From contig CAJUFC010000133.1 in the NCBI GenBank assembly GCA_910585565.1, positions 1 to 18,534 on the forward strand: a DNA stretch of 18,534 nucleotides, in the 5' to 3' direction. The position numbers and the translations under genes were made by a program. Positions 6,166 through 14,331 of the stretch are shown here, piece after piece; position 1 is the stretch's first letter, and each line of letters starts with the position of its first letter. Source of the stretch: an uncultured Eggerthellaceae bacterium. GTDB taxonomy: Bacteria; Actinomycetota; Coriobacteriia; Coriobacteriales; Eggerthellaceae. The notes below the pieces were generated by a model, which was given only the letters and a program-made list of their open reading frames with translations, did not search any database and had not been told where the DNA came from.

Positions 6166-7383
6166 ATGAAGACTGCTGATTTTGACTACGACTTGCCCGG
6201 AGAGCTCATCGCCCAAGCGCCCGCAGACGTGCGCGATGCATGCCGCATGCTGGTGCTGTCGCGCGAGACCGGTGCCGTTGCCGACCGCATCTTTCGGGAC
6301 ATCGCCGAGTATTTGCGCCCAGGGGATCTGCTCGTCGCCAACGAGACGCGCGTGATACCGGCGCGGCTGCTGGGGCGCAAGCGCGGCACAGGCGGCGAGG
6401 CAGAGGTGTTGCTGCTGCGCGAGTGCGCCTCGCCTCTCGCGCCCGGGGCAGACCGGCCCGAGCTGCGGACCAATCGCGTGTCGTTCTGGGAGGCGCTCGT
6501 GCGTCCTGGCAAGCGCCTCAAGCCGGGTGCCGGGGCCATCGTCGACTTCGCCGACGCTGACGGGAACGTGGCCCTGTCGGCCGAGGTCGTCGGCTGGGCG
6601 AACGCCGATAGCGCTGGTGGAGCTGACGCCACAGGAGTGACTGGCGGCGCAAAGATCGGTGGGGCCGGCATCACGGGGGTGGCCGCCAGCCCCACGCCTG
6701 GGCAGCGCGGCGAGCGCATCGTGCGCCTGTCGACCGAGCTCGACAGCCTGGACGACGCCCTGCATCGTGTCGGGCGCGCGCCGCTTCCCCCCTATATAAA
6801 AGGATACGCCGGCAGCGAGGAGATGTACCAGACCGTCTACTCGCAGCGCGAGAGCTCGGCCGCGGCGCCAACGGCGGGGCTGCATTTCACGCCTGAGCTC
6901 ATCGAGCGGCTGCGCGCAGCAGGCGTGGCATGGGAGACGGTCGAGCTGGAAGTGGGGCTGGACACCTTCCGCATCGTCGATGAGGAGAACGCCGAAGACC
7001 ACGCCATGCACACCGAGCGCTACACCGTGCCCGAGCGCACCGTCGCGGCCATCGAGCGCACCAAGCGCGCAGGCGGCCGCGCCATTGCCGTGGGCACGAC
7101 GAGCGTGCGCTCGCTGGAGAGCGCCGCGGCCCTCGCGCACGCCCAAGCCAGCGACCGGCTGCTGGTGCCGACCGAGCGCGCCGCCACCTCCCTCTACATC
7201 ATGCCCGGGTATGACTTCCGCGTGGTCGACGCCATGGTCACCAACTTCCACGTGCCGCGCTCGACGCTCATGATGCTCGTCAGCGCCTTCGCGGGGCATC
7301 GCAACGTCATGCGAGCGTACGCGCATGCGGTCGCAAAGCGCTATCGCTTCCTCAGCTTCGGCGATGCCATGCTCATCGTATAA
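6166..7383 (+). CDS. queA: S-adenosylmethionine:tRNA ribosyltransferase-isomerase
   Basis: Transfers and isomerises the ribosyl part of SAM onto preQ1-tRNA to give epoxyqueuosine, linking Tgt and QueH. Family landmarks run in order: FDYDLPGELIAQAPADVRDACRM (4-26), ETRVIPARLLGRK, PLPPYIKGY, YSQRESSAAAPTAGLHFT, VELEVGLDTFRIV, HTERYTVPE, AVGTTSVRSLES, MVTNFHVPRSTLMMLVSAFAG and the terminal YRFLSFGDAMLI. At 405 residues it is longer than the usual 340-360. Most of the excess is a Gly/Ala/Thr-rich insert near residues 146-178, in the region before IVRLS. A good ribosome site (AAGGAACGCC) precedes the ATG. Confidence 0.97.
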   Translation: MKTADFDYDLPGELIAQAPADVRDACRMLVLSRETGAVADRIFRDIAEYLRPGDLLVANETRVIPARLLGRKRGTGGEAEVLLLRECASPLAPGADRPELRTNRVSFWEALVRPGKRLKPGAGAIVDFADADGNVALSAEVVGWANADSAGGADATGVTGGAKIGGAGITGVAASPTPGQRGERIVRLSTELDSLDDALHRVGRAPLPPYIKGYAGSEEMYQTVYSQRESSAAAPTAGLHFTPELIERLRAAGVAWETVELEVGLDTFRIVDEENAEDHAMHTERYTVPERTVAAIERTKRAGGRAIAVGTTSVRSLESAAALAHAQASDRLLVPTERAATSLYIMPGYDFRVVDAMVTNFHVPRSTLMMLVSAFAGHRNVMRAYAHAVAKRYRFLSFGDAMLIV

Positions 7384-7405
7384 CTGCCGTGAGCCGCGTA
7401 GGATA

Positions 7406-7449
7406 CGCACACGCCAGCGCGGCTGGCGCGCCGGCAGCGCTGGTGTGCG
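7406..7449. repeat. GC-rich inverted repeat after queA
   Basis: CGCACAC-GC-CAGCGC (7406-7420) pairs with GCGCTG-GTGTGCG (7437-7449), giving 13 pairs with a 2-base bulge. It lies 22 bases past the queA stop. No T-run follows, so it may protect the queA 3' end or act as a weak terminator. Confidence 0.5.
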
Positions 7450-7489
7450 CCAGCCGCATGATGGGGAAAACAACAAATGCGTGAAATTC

Positions 7490-7516
7490 GTTTATTCCGA
7501 GAATAAACAGGTTTTT
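7490..7516 (+). terminator. AT-rich palindrome with T-run: weak terminator or csp operator
   Basis: GTTTATTC (7490-7497) and GAATAAAC (7501-7508) are perfect inverted 8-mers around CGA, followed by AGG and six or so Ts. It could end queA transcripts, or bind a regulator, since it sits just upstream of a -10-like TATAGT (7522-7527) before the cold-shock gene. Sequence alone does not decide between them. Confidence 0.4.
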
Positions 7517-7521
7517 TAGCG

Positions 7522-7616
7522 TATAGTGGAGGAGCCCATGAAGTTTGGGCAGCATGTGGACAATTCGCATGCTGGTTTTTATAGCCCCGCCATGGGGCTA
7601 GGAAAGAGGAAATACA
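7522..7616 (+). promoter_or_regulatory. Cold-shock promoter and structured 5' leader
   Basis: TATAGT at 7522-7527 is a plausible -10. The leader then holds three consecutive hairpins: GCCCA/TGGGC (7534-7538 with 7546-7550), CAGCATG/CATGCTG (7550-7556 with 7568-7574) followed by TTTTT, and TAGCCCC/GGGGCTA (7582-7588 with 7594-7600). A clean AAAGAGGAA ribosome site follows. Long folded leaders that control translation by temperature are known for csp genes; that this one does so is inference. Confidence 0.5.
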
Positions 7617-7820
7617 ATGGCAGAAGGTACTGTTAAGTGGTTCAACCCCGAGAAGGGCTACGGATTCATCTCTCAGGAGGACGGCGAGGATCTGTTCGTG
7701 CATTTCTCCGAGATCCAGATGGATGGGTTCAAGACTCTCGATGAAGGCGCAGCGGTGTCGTTCGACATCACCACTGGCCAGAATGGTAAACTGCAGGCTT
7801 CCAACGTCGTCAAGCAGTAG
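7617..7820 (+). CDS. csp: Cold-shock protein (CspA family)
   Basis: A 67-residue single-stranded nucleic-acid-binding protein of the standard family length. It starts TVKWFNPEKGYGFI, with RNP-1 KGYGFI at 13-18 and RNP-2-like LFVHF at 26-30, and ends with LQASNVVKQ. Proteins of this family act as RNA chaperones in the cytoplasm and are often abundant even at normal temperature. The gene is monocistronic, with its own folded leader and a strong terminator directly after it. Paralogue identity (which csp of the genome) cannot be told from the window. Confidence 0.97.
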   Translation: MAEGTVKWFNPEKGYGFISQEDGEDLFVHFSEIQMDGFKTLDEGAAVSFDITTGQNGKLQASNVVKQ

Positions 7821-7846
7821 GCCCCTCGGTTCTATTGAATGATGCT

Positions 7847-7876
7847 ACGGCCCCGCCACTCGCGGGGCCGTTTTTT
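7847..7876 (+). terminator. Intrinsic terminator of the cold-shock gene
   Basis: ACGGCCCCGC (7847-7856) pairs perfectly with GCGGGGCCGT (7862-7871) around a 5-base loop, followed by TTTTTT. The hairpin starts 26 bases after the csp stop. Confidence 0.92.
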
Positions 7877-7982
7877 ATGCCCAAAAACGAACGGGGGGCG
7901 GAAGGAGCGTTCATTGTGCGGAAGCATGAGCGCCCCCAAGGCCCGCTCAAACTAAACGCTACCTCGACCCCCGCTCAAAAGG

Positions 7983-8510
7983 CTAGCTGAGCAGGCGCTT
8001 TGCTTCGCGCCAGGTGGGTAGCGCCTCGTCCATCAGCGCATGGAAGGCAGGTCCGTGCCCCGCGACACGCAGGTGGCACAGCTCGTGCACGACGATATAC
8101 TCGAGGCATTGGGGAGGATAGAGGCAAAGTCGCGTGTTGATGCAGATACGCCCGGTCGACGGCTTGCAGCTGCCCCAGCGGCTCTTCATGTTGCGATAAT
8201 CGATTCTGCCCGCCTTGACGCCGAGGCGCGGCTCCCACTTGGCAACCAGCATCGGCGTCGCCTGCTTCACGACCGCCAGCCACTCGCGCTGCTCCTCGGG
8301 CGTGGCGCGCTCTGCCTGCGCCTGCGGACCCGACCTGATGCGCGCCTGCGCATCCTTGATCCAGTTCTGTCGGGACAACACGAACTGGTCGATCGTCTCG
8401 CGACTGACGCGCTGCGGAGCGCTCACGATGACATGGCCGTCAGGTGGCCTCACATGCAGATTGAGGTTCTTCACCCGCTTGCGCGTGAGGGCATATTCGA
8501 TGTCCCCCAC
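7983..8510 (-). CDS. YgjP-like (DUF45/M48-type) metallopeptidase
   Basis: A 175-residue soluble protein with the zinc-peptidase signature VVHELCHL (His142, Glu143, His146) and a likely third ligand His152 in AGHGPAF. The family-typical MKSRWGSC (108-115) and RICINTRL precede it. The N-terminal strand (ALTRKRVKNLNLHVRP) is also typical. Physiological substrates of this family are poorly known. The GTG at 8510 is the only canonical start in reach, but no ribosome site precedes it. A GAAGGTGAG sits about 40 bases further upstream before ATC codons in the same frame, which leaves the true N-terminus uncertain. It follows rsmI by 74 bases on the same strand, probably as the last gene of that transcript. 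Confidence 0.88.
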   Translation of the reverse strand: MGDIEYALTRKRVKNLNLHVRPPDGHVIVSAPQRVSRETIDQFVLSRQNWIKDAQARIRSGPQAQAERATPEEQREWLAVVKQATPMLVAKWEPRLGVKAGRIDYRNMKSRWGSCKPSTGRICINTRLCLYPPQCLEYIVVHELCHLRVAGHGPAFHALMDEALPTWREAKRLLS

Positions 8511-8584
8511 CGTGTGATATGTCGTCGCCTGAGCCGTGATGATCTCACCTTCGCCTCGGTTGCAGCGCCCCGCTGAAAGCGCCC

Positions 8585-9469
8585 TTACCCGCGCGCTGCC
8601 AGCGCTATGGCATAGGCTTCGTTGCGCGAGATGGCAAACTCCTGCGCCAACGTCTTCGCGATGGTCTTTTGCGTCGCCCCTTCAGCGGCCAGCCCTTCGG
8701 CTCGCGCGCGAGCGGCAAGCGCCGCATCGGCAGCTGCCTGCGCCCCTTCGGCAGGTGCGGGCGCATCCACTACCAGGGCGATCTCGCCCTTGACGGGGTC
8801 GCCATGCCCCTGTGCACGCCGGGCAAACTCATGCGCCAGCGCGTTGAGAGGGCCACGCGCCACCTCCTCGTGCAGCTTGGTCAGCTCGCGGCACACTGCC
8901 GCCTCGCGATGCGGAAACGCCTCAGCGAGCGCCGCCAGGGCAGACGCGAGACGATGCGGGCTTTCGTAAAAGACGAGGGCGGCATCCAGCGTGCGCAGGC
9001 TCTCGAGCAGCGCGGCCTGGTCTGTCGCCTTGCGCGGAAAAAAGCCGCCGAAATAGTAACGCGGGCACGTCGTGCCGCTGGTGACGTACGCTGTGGCAGC
9101 AGCGCTCGCACCCGGTAGGACCTCGACGGCACCACCGGCATCGCGCACGGCGCGCACGAGCCGCAGCCCCGGGTCGGACACGCCTGGCATGCCGGCATCG
9201 GTGCAGTATGCGCATATCTCACCCGCCGCGATGCGCGCCACCACCTCGGACGCGCGCTCGGCCAGCATATTCTCATCGAGGCGCACCACCGACACGCACG
9301 CCGCCACATCGAGCGCGCGCAGAAGCTTGCCCGTGACCCGCGTGTCCTCGGCATAGACCACATCCGCCGTGCGCAAAGCCTCCAGCGCGCGCAATGTGAT
9401 GTCGCCAAGGTTCCCGATGGGCGTGGGGACGACGACGAGCTTACCCGCGCGCCCCATCGCATCCCCCAT
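8585..9469 (-). CDS. rsmI: 16S rRNA (cytidine-1402-2'-O)-methyltransferase
   Basis: Methylates the ribose of C1402 in the decoding centre of 16S rRNA using SAM. The 294-residue protein shows the tetrapyrrole-methylase-fold signatures in order: VVPTPIGNLGDITLRALE (13-30), VYAEDTRVTGKLL, CTDAGMPGVSDPG, VLPGASAAATAYVTSG, FYESPHRL, CRELTKLHEEVARG and KGEIALVVD. A C-terminal helical domain (TQKTIAKTLAQEFAISRNEAYAIAL) is also usual. The ATG overlaps the stop of the upstream giant gene as TGATG, indicating translational coupling. A second in-frame ATG at 9457, with GGGGG upstream, is an alternative start. Confidence 0.96.
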   Translation of the reverse strand: MGDAMGRAGKLVVVPTPIGNLGDITLRALEALRTADVVYAEDTRVTGKLLRALDVAACVSVVRLDENMLAERASEVVARIAAGEICAYCTDAGMPGVSDPGLRLVRAVRDAGGAVEVLPGASAAATAYVTSGTTCPRYYFGGFFPRKATDQAALLESLRTLDAALVFYESPHRLASALAALAEAFPHREAAVCRELTKLHEEVARGPLNALAHEFARRAQGHGDPVKGEIALVVDAPAPAEGAQAAADAALAARARAEGLAAEGATQKTIAKTLAQEFAISRNEAYAIALAARG

Positions 9470-12400
9470 CAGTCGATCCTTATGTAGACGCGCTCCTCCG
9501 CAGAGTCCTGACGGTCAATGCGCGGAGCGCCAGCCGCGCCCGCGGCCTCTGCGTCCTTTGCATCTGCTTGGAAGAACAGCGACCGATGCTCGCGCGCCTC
9601 TGCCTCCTTAGCAGCCAGGTTCGACTTGGCGACCGCAATCATCAGCTTGATGCGATTGAGCTGGTTGACCTCCGAGGCACCAGGGTCGTAGTCGACCGCG
9701 ACGATGTTGGATTCGGGATAGCGACGGCGCAGCTCCTTGATGACCGACTTGCCCACGACGTGGTTGGGCAGGCAGGCGAACGGCTGCGTGCACACGATGT
9801 TGGGACACCCGGTGCGAATGAGTTCGACCATCTCGGCGGTGAGCAGCCATCCCTCGCCCATCGAGTTGCACAGCGACAATATCTCGCTCGCATATTCGGC
9901 CAGCTCGTAGATGTCGGCTTGCACCTCGAAGCGCTGGCTACGGCGCAGAGCATCGCGCACCGGCTTGCGCAGGGCGCTGATGGCGGCCAGGCCGATGCGG
10001 CTGCCGAGTGCCGACTTCTTCGATTTGCCGATCTCGCGCTGGAAGATGCCGCCGGCAATGCCGAACAAGAAGAACTCGATGAGCCCGGGCACGACGACCT
10101 CGCAGCCCTCAGCCTCGATCTGCTCGACGATCTGGTTGTTGGCAGTGGGGTGGAACTTGACCAGGATCTCGCCCACGACGCCGACGCGGGGCTTGGTGCC
10201 CTCGCCCGCCAGCGGCAGCGTATCGAAGTCCTCCACGATGGCGTTCACCGTGCGCCGGAATTCGCCCAGGCGCACGCCTCGCTCGAGCTGGCGCTTGCAT
10301 TCCGCCATCCAGTAGTCGAACAGGCGGGTGGCCGAGCCGGCCTCCACCTCGTACGGACGCGTGCGATACAGGCACATCATCAGCAAGTCGCCGTACTGCA
10401 ATGCGAACATGGCCTGGTAGAGCATCGCTGGCGTGATGTTGAACCCGGGATTCACCTCGCCCAGGTCCTTGAACGACAGCGCAATGACCGGGATGTGGCC
10501 AAGGCCAGCTGCCTTGAGGGCCTTTCTGATAAGCGAGATGTAGTTGGTCGCGCGACAGCCGCCGCCTGTCTGGGTGATGAGGACGGCCAGCTTGTCGGTG
10601 TCATAGCGACCGCTCATGACGGCCTCCATGATCTGCCCCGTCACGAGAATGGACGGATAGCAGATGTCGTTGTTGACGTACTTGAGGCCCGTGTCCACCG
10701 CGCCCTGGTCAACCGACGGCAACAAATCGAGGTTATAGCCATAGCGATGGAAGATGGGCACCAGCAGCTCGAAGTGGAACGGCGCCATCTGCGGCGCGAG
10801 AATCGTATAGCCCTCGTCCTTCATTTGCTGCGTGAACTGCGGGCGCGCGAACTCGGTCGATTGCCCGCGCCGCTGCTCGATCTGGGCCGCGCGCGCAACG
10901 CCGTCTGCCTTCTCGGTAAACGACTCGGGCACGAGCGCATCGATGTTGTCCAGGTCGATGTGCGCCGCCGGGCAGCCCTGGCTCGCAGCCGCCTCTTCGC
11001 GCCTGAGCTCTGCCTCGCGGTCGGATTGGTCCTTGAGCGCGGCCAGCAGGCTGCGAATGCGGATGCGCGCAGCGCCCAAGTTGGACACCTCGTCGATCTT
11101 GAGCGTCGTGTATATCTTGCCCGCGGCTTCCAATACCTCTTGCACCTGGTCGACGGTCAACGCATCCAGCCCGCAGCCAAACGAGTTCAGCTGCACGAGG
11201 TCAAGGTCGCTTCTCTGCGTGCACACCTTGGCCGCAGCATACAGGCGCGTGTGGTACATCCATTGGTCGACGACGCGAATGGGTCGCTCCAGCTGGCCCA
11301 GGTGCGCCACCGAGTCTTCGGTGAGCACGGCCAGCCCGAACGAGGTAAGCAGCTCGGGAATGGCATGGTTGATCTCGGGATCTTGGTGATAGGGGCGGCC
11401 AGCCAGCACGATGCCGTGCGTGCCGGTCTCCTCCATCCACGCTAGCGTCTCAACGCCCTTGCGGCGAATGTCGCGCTTGAACGCTTCGTCTTCGGCCCAT
11501 GCCGCCTCGACGGCTGCGTCTATCTCGTCTTTGGTGAGGGGCTTGCCAGCCACCTGCGCGACGGCCGACGCCGTAGCCGCAGCCGACGCCAGCTCCTCGA
11601 ACAGGCGCTCTTTCAGCTTCTCCTTGTCGTGGTAGGGCAACCACGGGCTCACGAAGCGCACCGGCGAGTCTTGCAGCTCGTCGATGTTGAGCCGCAGTGC
11701 CTCAGGATAGCTGGCAACGATGGGGCAGTTGAAGTGGTTGCCTGCCGTCTCGTCCTCTTGCCGCTCCCATTTGCTGCACGGCATCCAGATGAAATCGGGC
11801 GCATCGTCGCCCTCTTTGGCCAAGAGGTTCATGATGTGGCCGTGGCTGAGCTTGGCCGGATAGCACACCGACTCTGACGGCATCGACTCGATGCCGGCCT
11901 CGTAGGTCTTCTTGGTGGAAGGCTCGCTGAGGACAACGCGGTAGCCCAGCTGCGTGAAGAAGGTGAACCAGAACGGGTAGTTCTCGTACATGTTGAGCGC
12001 GCGCGGGATGCCGACGGTGCCGCGCGTGGCTCGGTCTGCCGCCAGCGGCACATAGTGGTCAAACAGCCGCTTGGACTTCCATTCGAACAGGTTAGGCACG
12101 CCGGACGTTTCTGCGCCCACGCCGAGGGACTCTCCCTTTTCGCATCGGTTGCCCGTGATGAAGCGGCGGCTCTTGCCGGTCTGGGGGTCTTTGGCGAACT
12201 CGTTGACTGTCAAGAGGCACGAGTTCGAGCAGCCCTTGCAGCGCACTGTGCGATGCTTCGGGGCCAGCGCGCGTATCTCTTTCAGCGAGAGGAGGGTGCT
12301 TTGGGGGGCTGCGGCGGCTGCGGCGCTCGTGGCGGCCTGTTCGCCATCGGCGACTGCGCCGGATTCGCCTGCGGCGGCCACTGCGGCTCCGAAGCGGTCG

Positions 12401-14211
12401 CGAGCCAGCAGCGCTGCGCCATAGGCGCCCATGTTGCCGGCGATGTCCGGCCGCACGGCGTTGACTTCGGAAAGCTGCTCGAATGCCCGCAGCACCGCAT
12501 CGTTCAAAAACGTGCCGCCCTGCACGATCACGCGCGTACCCACGTCATGCGGGTCGCGAATCTTGATGACCTTGAACAGGGCGTTCTTGATGACCGATAT
12601 CGCGAGGCCCGCGGCGATGTCACCGACGGTGGCCCCTTCCTTTTGCGCCTGCTTGACGCGCGAGTTCATGAACACGGTGCAGCGGCTGCCCAGATCAACC
12701 GGGCTTTTTGCGTCCATCGCCGTCTTCGCGAAATCGGCCACACCCAGGCCCAGCCCGCTCGCAAAGCTCTCGATGAAGCTGCCGCAGCCCGACGAGCAGG
12801 CCTCGTTGAGCATGATGTGGTCGATGACGCCGTCCTTGACGCGCAGGCATTTCATGTCCTGACCGCCGATGTCGAGGATGAACTCCACCCCGGGCAGCAT
12901 CTCTTGGGCACCGCGCAGGTGCGCGACCGTCTCGATCTCGCCCGAGTCGATCTGCAGCGCCTCGAGCAGCAGCCCTTCGCCGTAGCCCGTGACCGTCGCA
13001 TGCCCGATGGTTACCAGCGCCTCTCCCGTCTGCGGGTCGCGCGGCAGCTGCCCATACAGATCAGCGATGGCGGACTTAGCGCACCCGAGCACGTCACCTT
13101 TGTTGGATTCGTAGGTCGACCACAGAAGCGAGCCGTCCTCGCCGATGAGCGCCGCCTTGAACGTCGTGGAGCCCGCGTCGATGCCCAGAAACGCCACGCC
13201 GCGATATGCCGCGAGGTCGCCGCGCTTGACGCGCTCCTGGTCGTGGCGGCTCCTGAATTCCATGAGCTCGGATTTGTTCGCAAATAGTGGCGCCAGGCGC
13301 ACGACCTCGCTGCCCTGGATGTCGCCCAGCGACTCAAGCCGCGAAAGCACCTCAGGGATGGTCTCGGTCTTGCCCGCCGCCTCAGCGGCACCAGCGATGG
13401 CGCAGCCGCTCGCGACGAACAGATGGGCATTTTCGGGAACGATGATGGCGTCTCCCTCAAGGCCCAGCGTCTCGTAGAAGCGGTTGCGCAGCTCGGGCAG
13501 ATATTGCAAGGGGCCGCCCAGAAACGCGACGTTGCCGCGAATGGGGCGCCCGCACGCCAGGCCTGATATCGTCTGCGTCACGACCGACTGGAAGATGGAT
13601 GCAGCGATGTCCTCCTTGCGCGCACCCTCATTGAGCAGGGGCTGCACGTCGGTCTTGGCGAACACGCCACAGCGACTCGCGATGGGATAGATGGTCTCGT
13701 GGCTGCAGGCCAGCTCGTTCAGGCCGCCCGCATCCGTGTCAAGCAACGATGCCATCTGGTCGATGAACGCGCCGGTGCCGCCTGCGCACGTGCCGTTCAT
13801 ACGCTGCTCGATGCCGTTGTCGAAATAGATGATCTTGGCATCCTCGCCGCCCAGCTCGATGGCGACATCTGTCTGCGGGATGAACGACTCGACCGCGGTC
13901 TTGGACGCGATGACCTCCTGGACGAACTGCACGCCCAGCCACTGCGCCAGAAGCAGGCCGCCTGACCCTGTGATGGCGACTGTCATCTGCTCGGTTGGAT
14001 ACACCTCGGCCGCGGCGCGCAGCACCTCGATGATGGTCGCACGCACATCCGCATGGTGCCGCTGATAGATGGACCACAGCACCTCGTTGCGGTCGTCGAG
14101 AATGGCCAGCTTGACGGTGGTCGATCCGACGTCGATGCCAATATGCAAAGGAGGGACCTCGTCAGGGGTCAAGCTTCCGGACAGGGCGTCCGGACTATTC
14201 TTTTGTGGCAT
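9469..14211 (-). CDS. Giant acyl-CoA dehydratase activase-related protein
   Basis: This 1580-residue protein joins modules that are separate in classic 2-hydroxyacyl-CoA dehydratases. Two BadF/BcrA/HgdC ATPase domains lie in tandem: HIGIDVGSTTVKLAIL at 23-38 with MNGTCAGGTGAF (Cys142), and FLGIDAGSTTFKAAL at 341-355 with LNEACSSGCGSF (Cys472, Cys476). A DUF2229-like region follows, opening with a four-cysteine cluster (Cys658, Cys661, Cys665, Cys690). The C-terminal third resembles a dehydratase D-component (NNDICYPSILVTGQ, TQTGGGCRATNY). The known relatives use ATP to push an electron from a [4Fe-4S] activator into a dehydratase; the substrate of this fused form is unknown to me. An Ala-rich linker spans 607-640. 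The start has a good ribosome site (AAGGAAAAG). The gene is coupled to rsmI at its end. Confidence 0.92.
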   Translation of the reverse strand: MPQKNSPDALSGSLTPDEVPPLHIGIDVGSTTVKLAILDDRNEVLWSIYQRHHADVRATIIEVLRAAAEVYPTEQMTVAITGSGGLLLAQWLGVQFVQEVIASKTAVESFIPQTDVAIELGGEDAKIIYFDNGIEQRMNGTCAGGTGAFIDQMASLLDTDAGGLNELACSHETIYPIASRCGVFAKTDVQPLLNEGARKEDIAASIFQSVVTQTISGLACGRPIRGNVAFLGGPLQYLPELRNRFYETLGLEGDAIIVPENAHLFVASGCAIAGAAEAAGKTETIPEVLSRLESLGDIQGSEVVRLAPLFANKSELMEFRSRHDQERVKRGDLAAYRGVAFLGIDAGSTTFKAALIGEDGSLLWSTYESNKGDVLGCAKSAIADLYGQLPRDPQTGEALVTIGHATVTGYGEGLLLEALQIDSGEIETVAHLRGAQEMLPGVEFILDIGGQDMKCLRVKDGVIDHIMLNEACSSGCGSFIESFASGLGLGVADFAKTAMDAKSPVDLGSRCTVFMNSRVKQAQKEGATVGDIAAGLAISVIKNALFKVIKIRDPHDVGTRVIVQGGTFLNDAVLRAFEQLSEVNAVRPDIAGNMGAYGAALLARDRFGAAVAAAGESGAVADGEQAATSAAAAAAPQSTLLSLKEIRALAPKHRTVRCKGCSNSCLLTVNEFAKDPQTGKSRRFITGNRCEKGESLGVGAETSGVPNLFEWKSKRLFDHYVPLAADRATRGTVGIPRALNMYENYPFWFTFFTQLGYRVVLSEPSTKKTYEAGIESMPSESVCYPAKLSHGHIMNLLAKEGDDAPDFIWMPCSKWERQEDETAGNHFNCPIVASYPEALRLNIDELQDSPVRFVSPWLPYHDKEKLKERLFEELASAAATASAVAQVAGKPLTKDEIDAAVEAAWAEDEAFKRDIRRKGVETLAWMEETGTHGIVLAGRPYHQDPEINHAIPELLTSFGLAVLTEDSVAHLGQLERPIRVVDQWMYHTRLYAAAKVCTQRSDLDLVQLNSFGCGLDALTVDQVQEVLEAAGKIYTTLKIDEVSNLGAARIRIRSLLAALKDQSDREAELRREEAAASQGCPAAHIDLDNIDALVPESFTEKADGVARAAQIEQRRGQSTEFARPQFTQQMKDEGYTILAPQMAPFHFELLVPIFHRYGYNLDLLPSVDQGAVDTGLKYVNNDICYPSILVTGQIMEAVMSGRYDTDKLAVLITQTGGGCRATNYISLIRKALKAAGLGHIPVIALSFKDLGEVNPGFNITPAMLYQAMFALQYGDLLMMCLYRTRPYEVEAGSATRLFDYWMAECKRQLERGVRLGEFRRTVNAIVEDFDTLPLAGEGTKPRVGVVGEILVKFHPTANNQIVEQIEAEGCEVVVPGLIEFFLFGIAGGIFQREIGKSKKSALGSRIGLAAISALRKPVRDALRRSQRFEVQADIYELAEYASEILSLCNSMGEGWLLTAEMVELIRTGCPNIVCTQPFACLPNHVVGKSVIKELRRRYPESNIVAVDYDPGASEVNQLNRIKLMIAVAKSNLAAKEAEAREHRSLFFQADAKDAEAAGAAGAPRIDRQDSAEERVYIRID

Positions 14212-14280
14212 ATGTCTTTTCCTTATACGTGTAAATGCGCTGCTCGTAGCTTTCGCGGCTGTCTCTTTTTTCAGAAAGCT

Positions 14281-14309
14281 ATTTTACAAGGCGGTTTCAA
14301 CATTGTACA
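14281..14309 (-). promoter_or_regulatory. Candidate promoter of the giant activase gene
   Basis: On the minus strand TGTACA (14304-14309) and TAAAAT (14281-14286) are separated by exactly 17 bases, placing a start about 65 bases before the ATG at 14211. The -10 matches the consensus at 5 of 6 positions and the -35 at 4 of 6. The methyltransferase gene ends just upstream at 14332. Confidence 0.4.
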
Positions 14310-14331
14310 GGCGATAGGCGCAACCCCCACA

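Noticed and set aside
4381..7476. A 1031-codon open frame on the minus strand across queH and queA
   Set aside because: Only its last 307 codons (the HAD protein) show family motifs and a ribosome site. The rest is antisense to two clearly recognisable genes, and long antisense frames are expected in GC-rich DNA.
9568..13287. Long plus-strand open frames opposite the giant activase gene
   Set aside because: Their translations are His/Arg/Ala-rich without motifs, and the minus strand carries a continuous, motif-rich protein.
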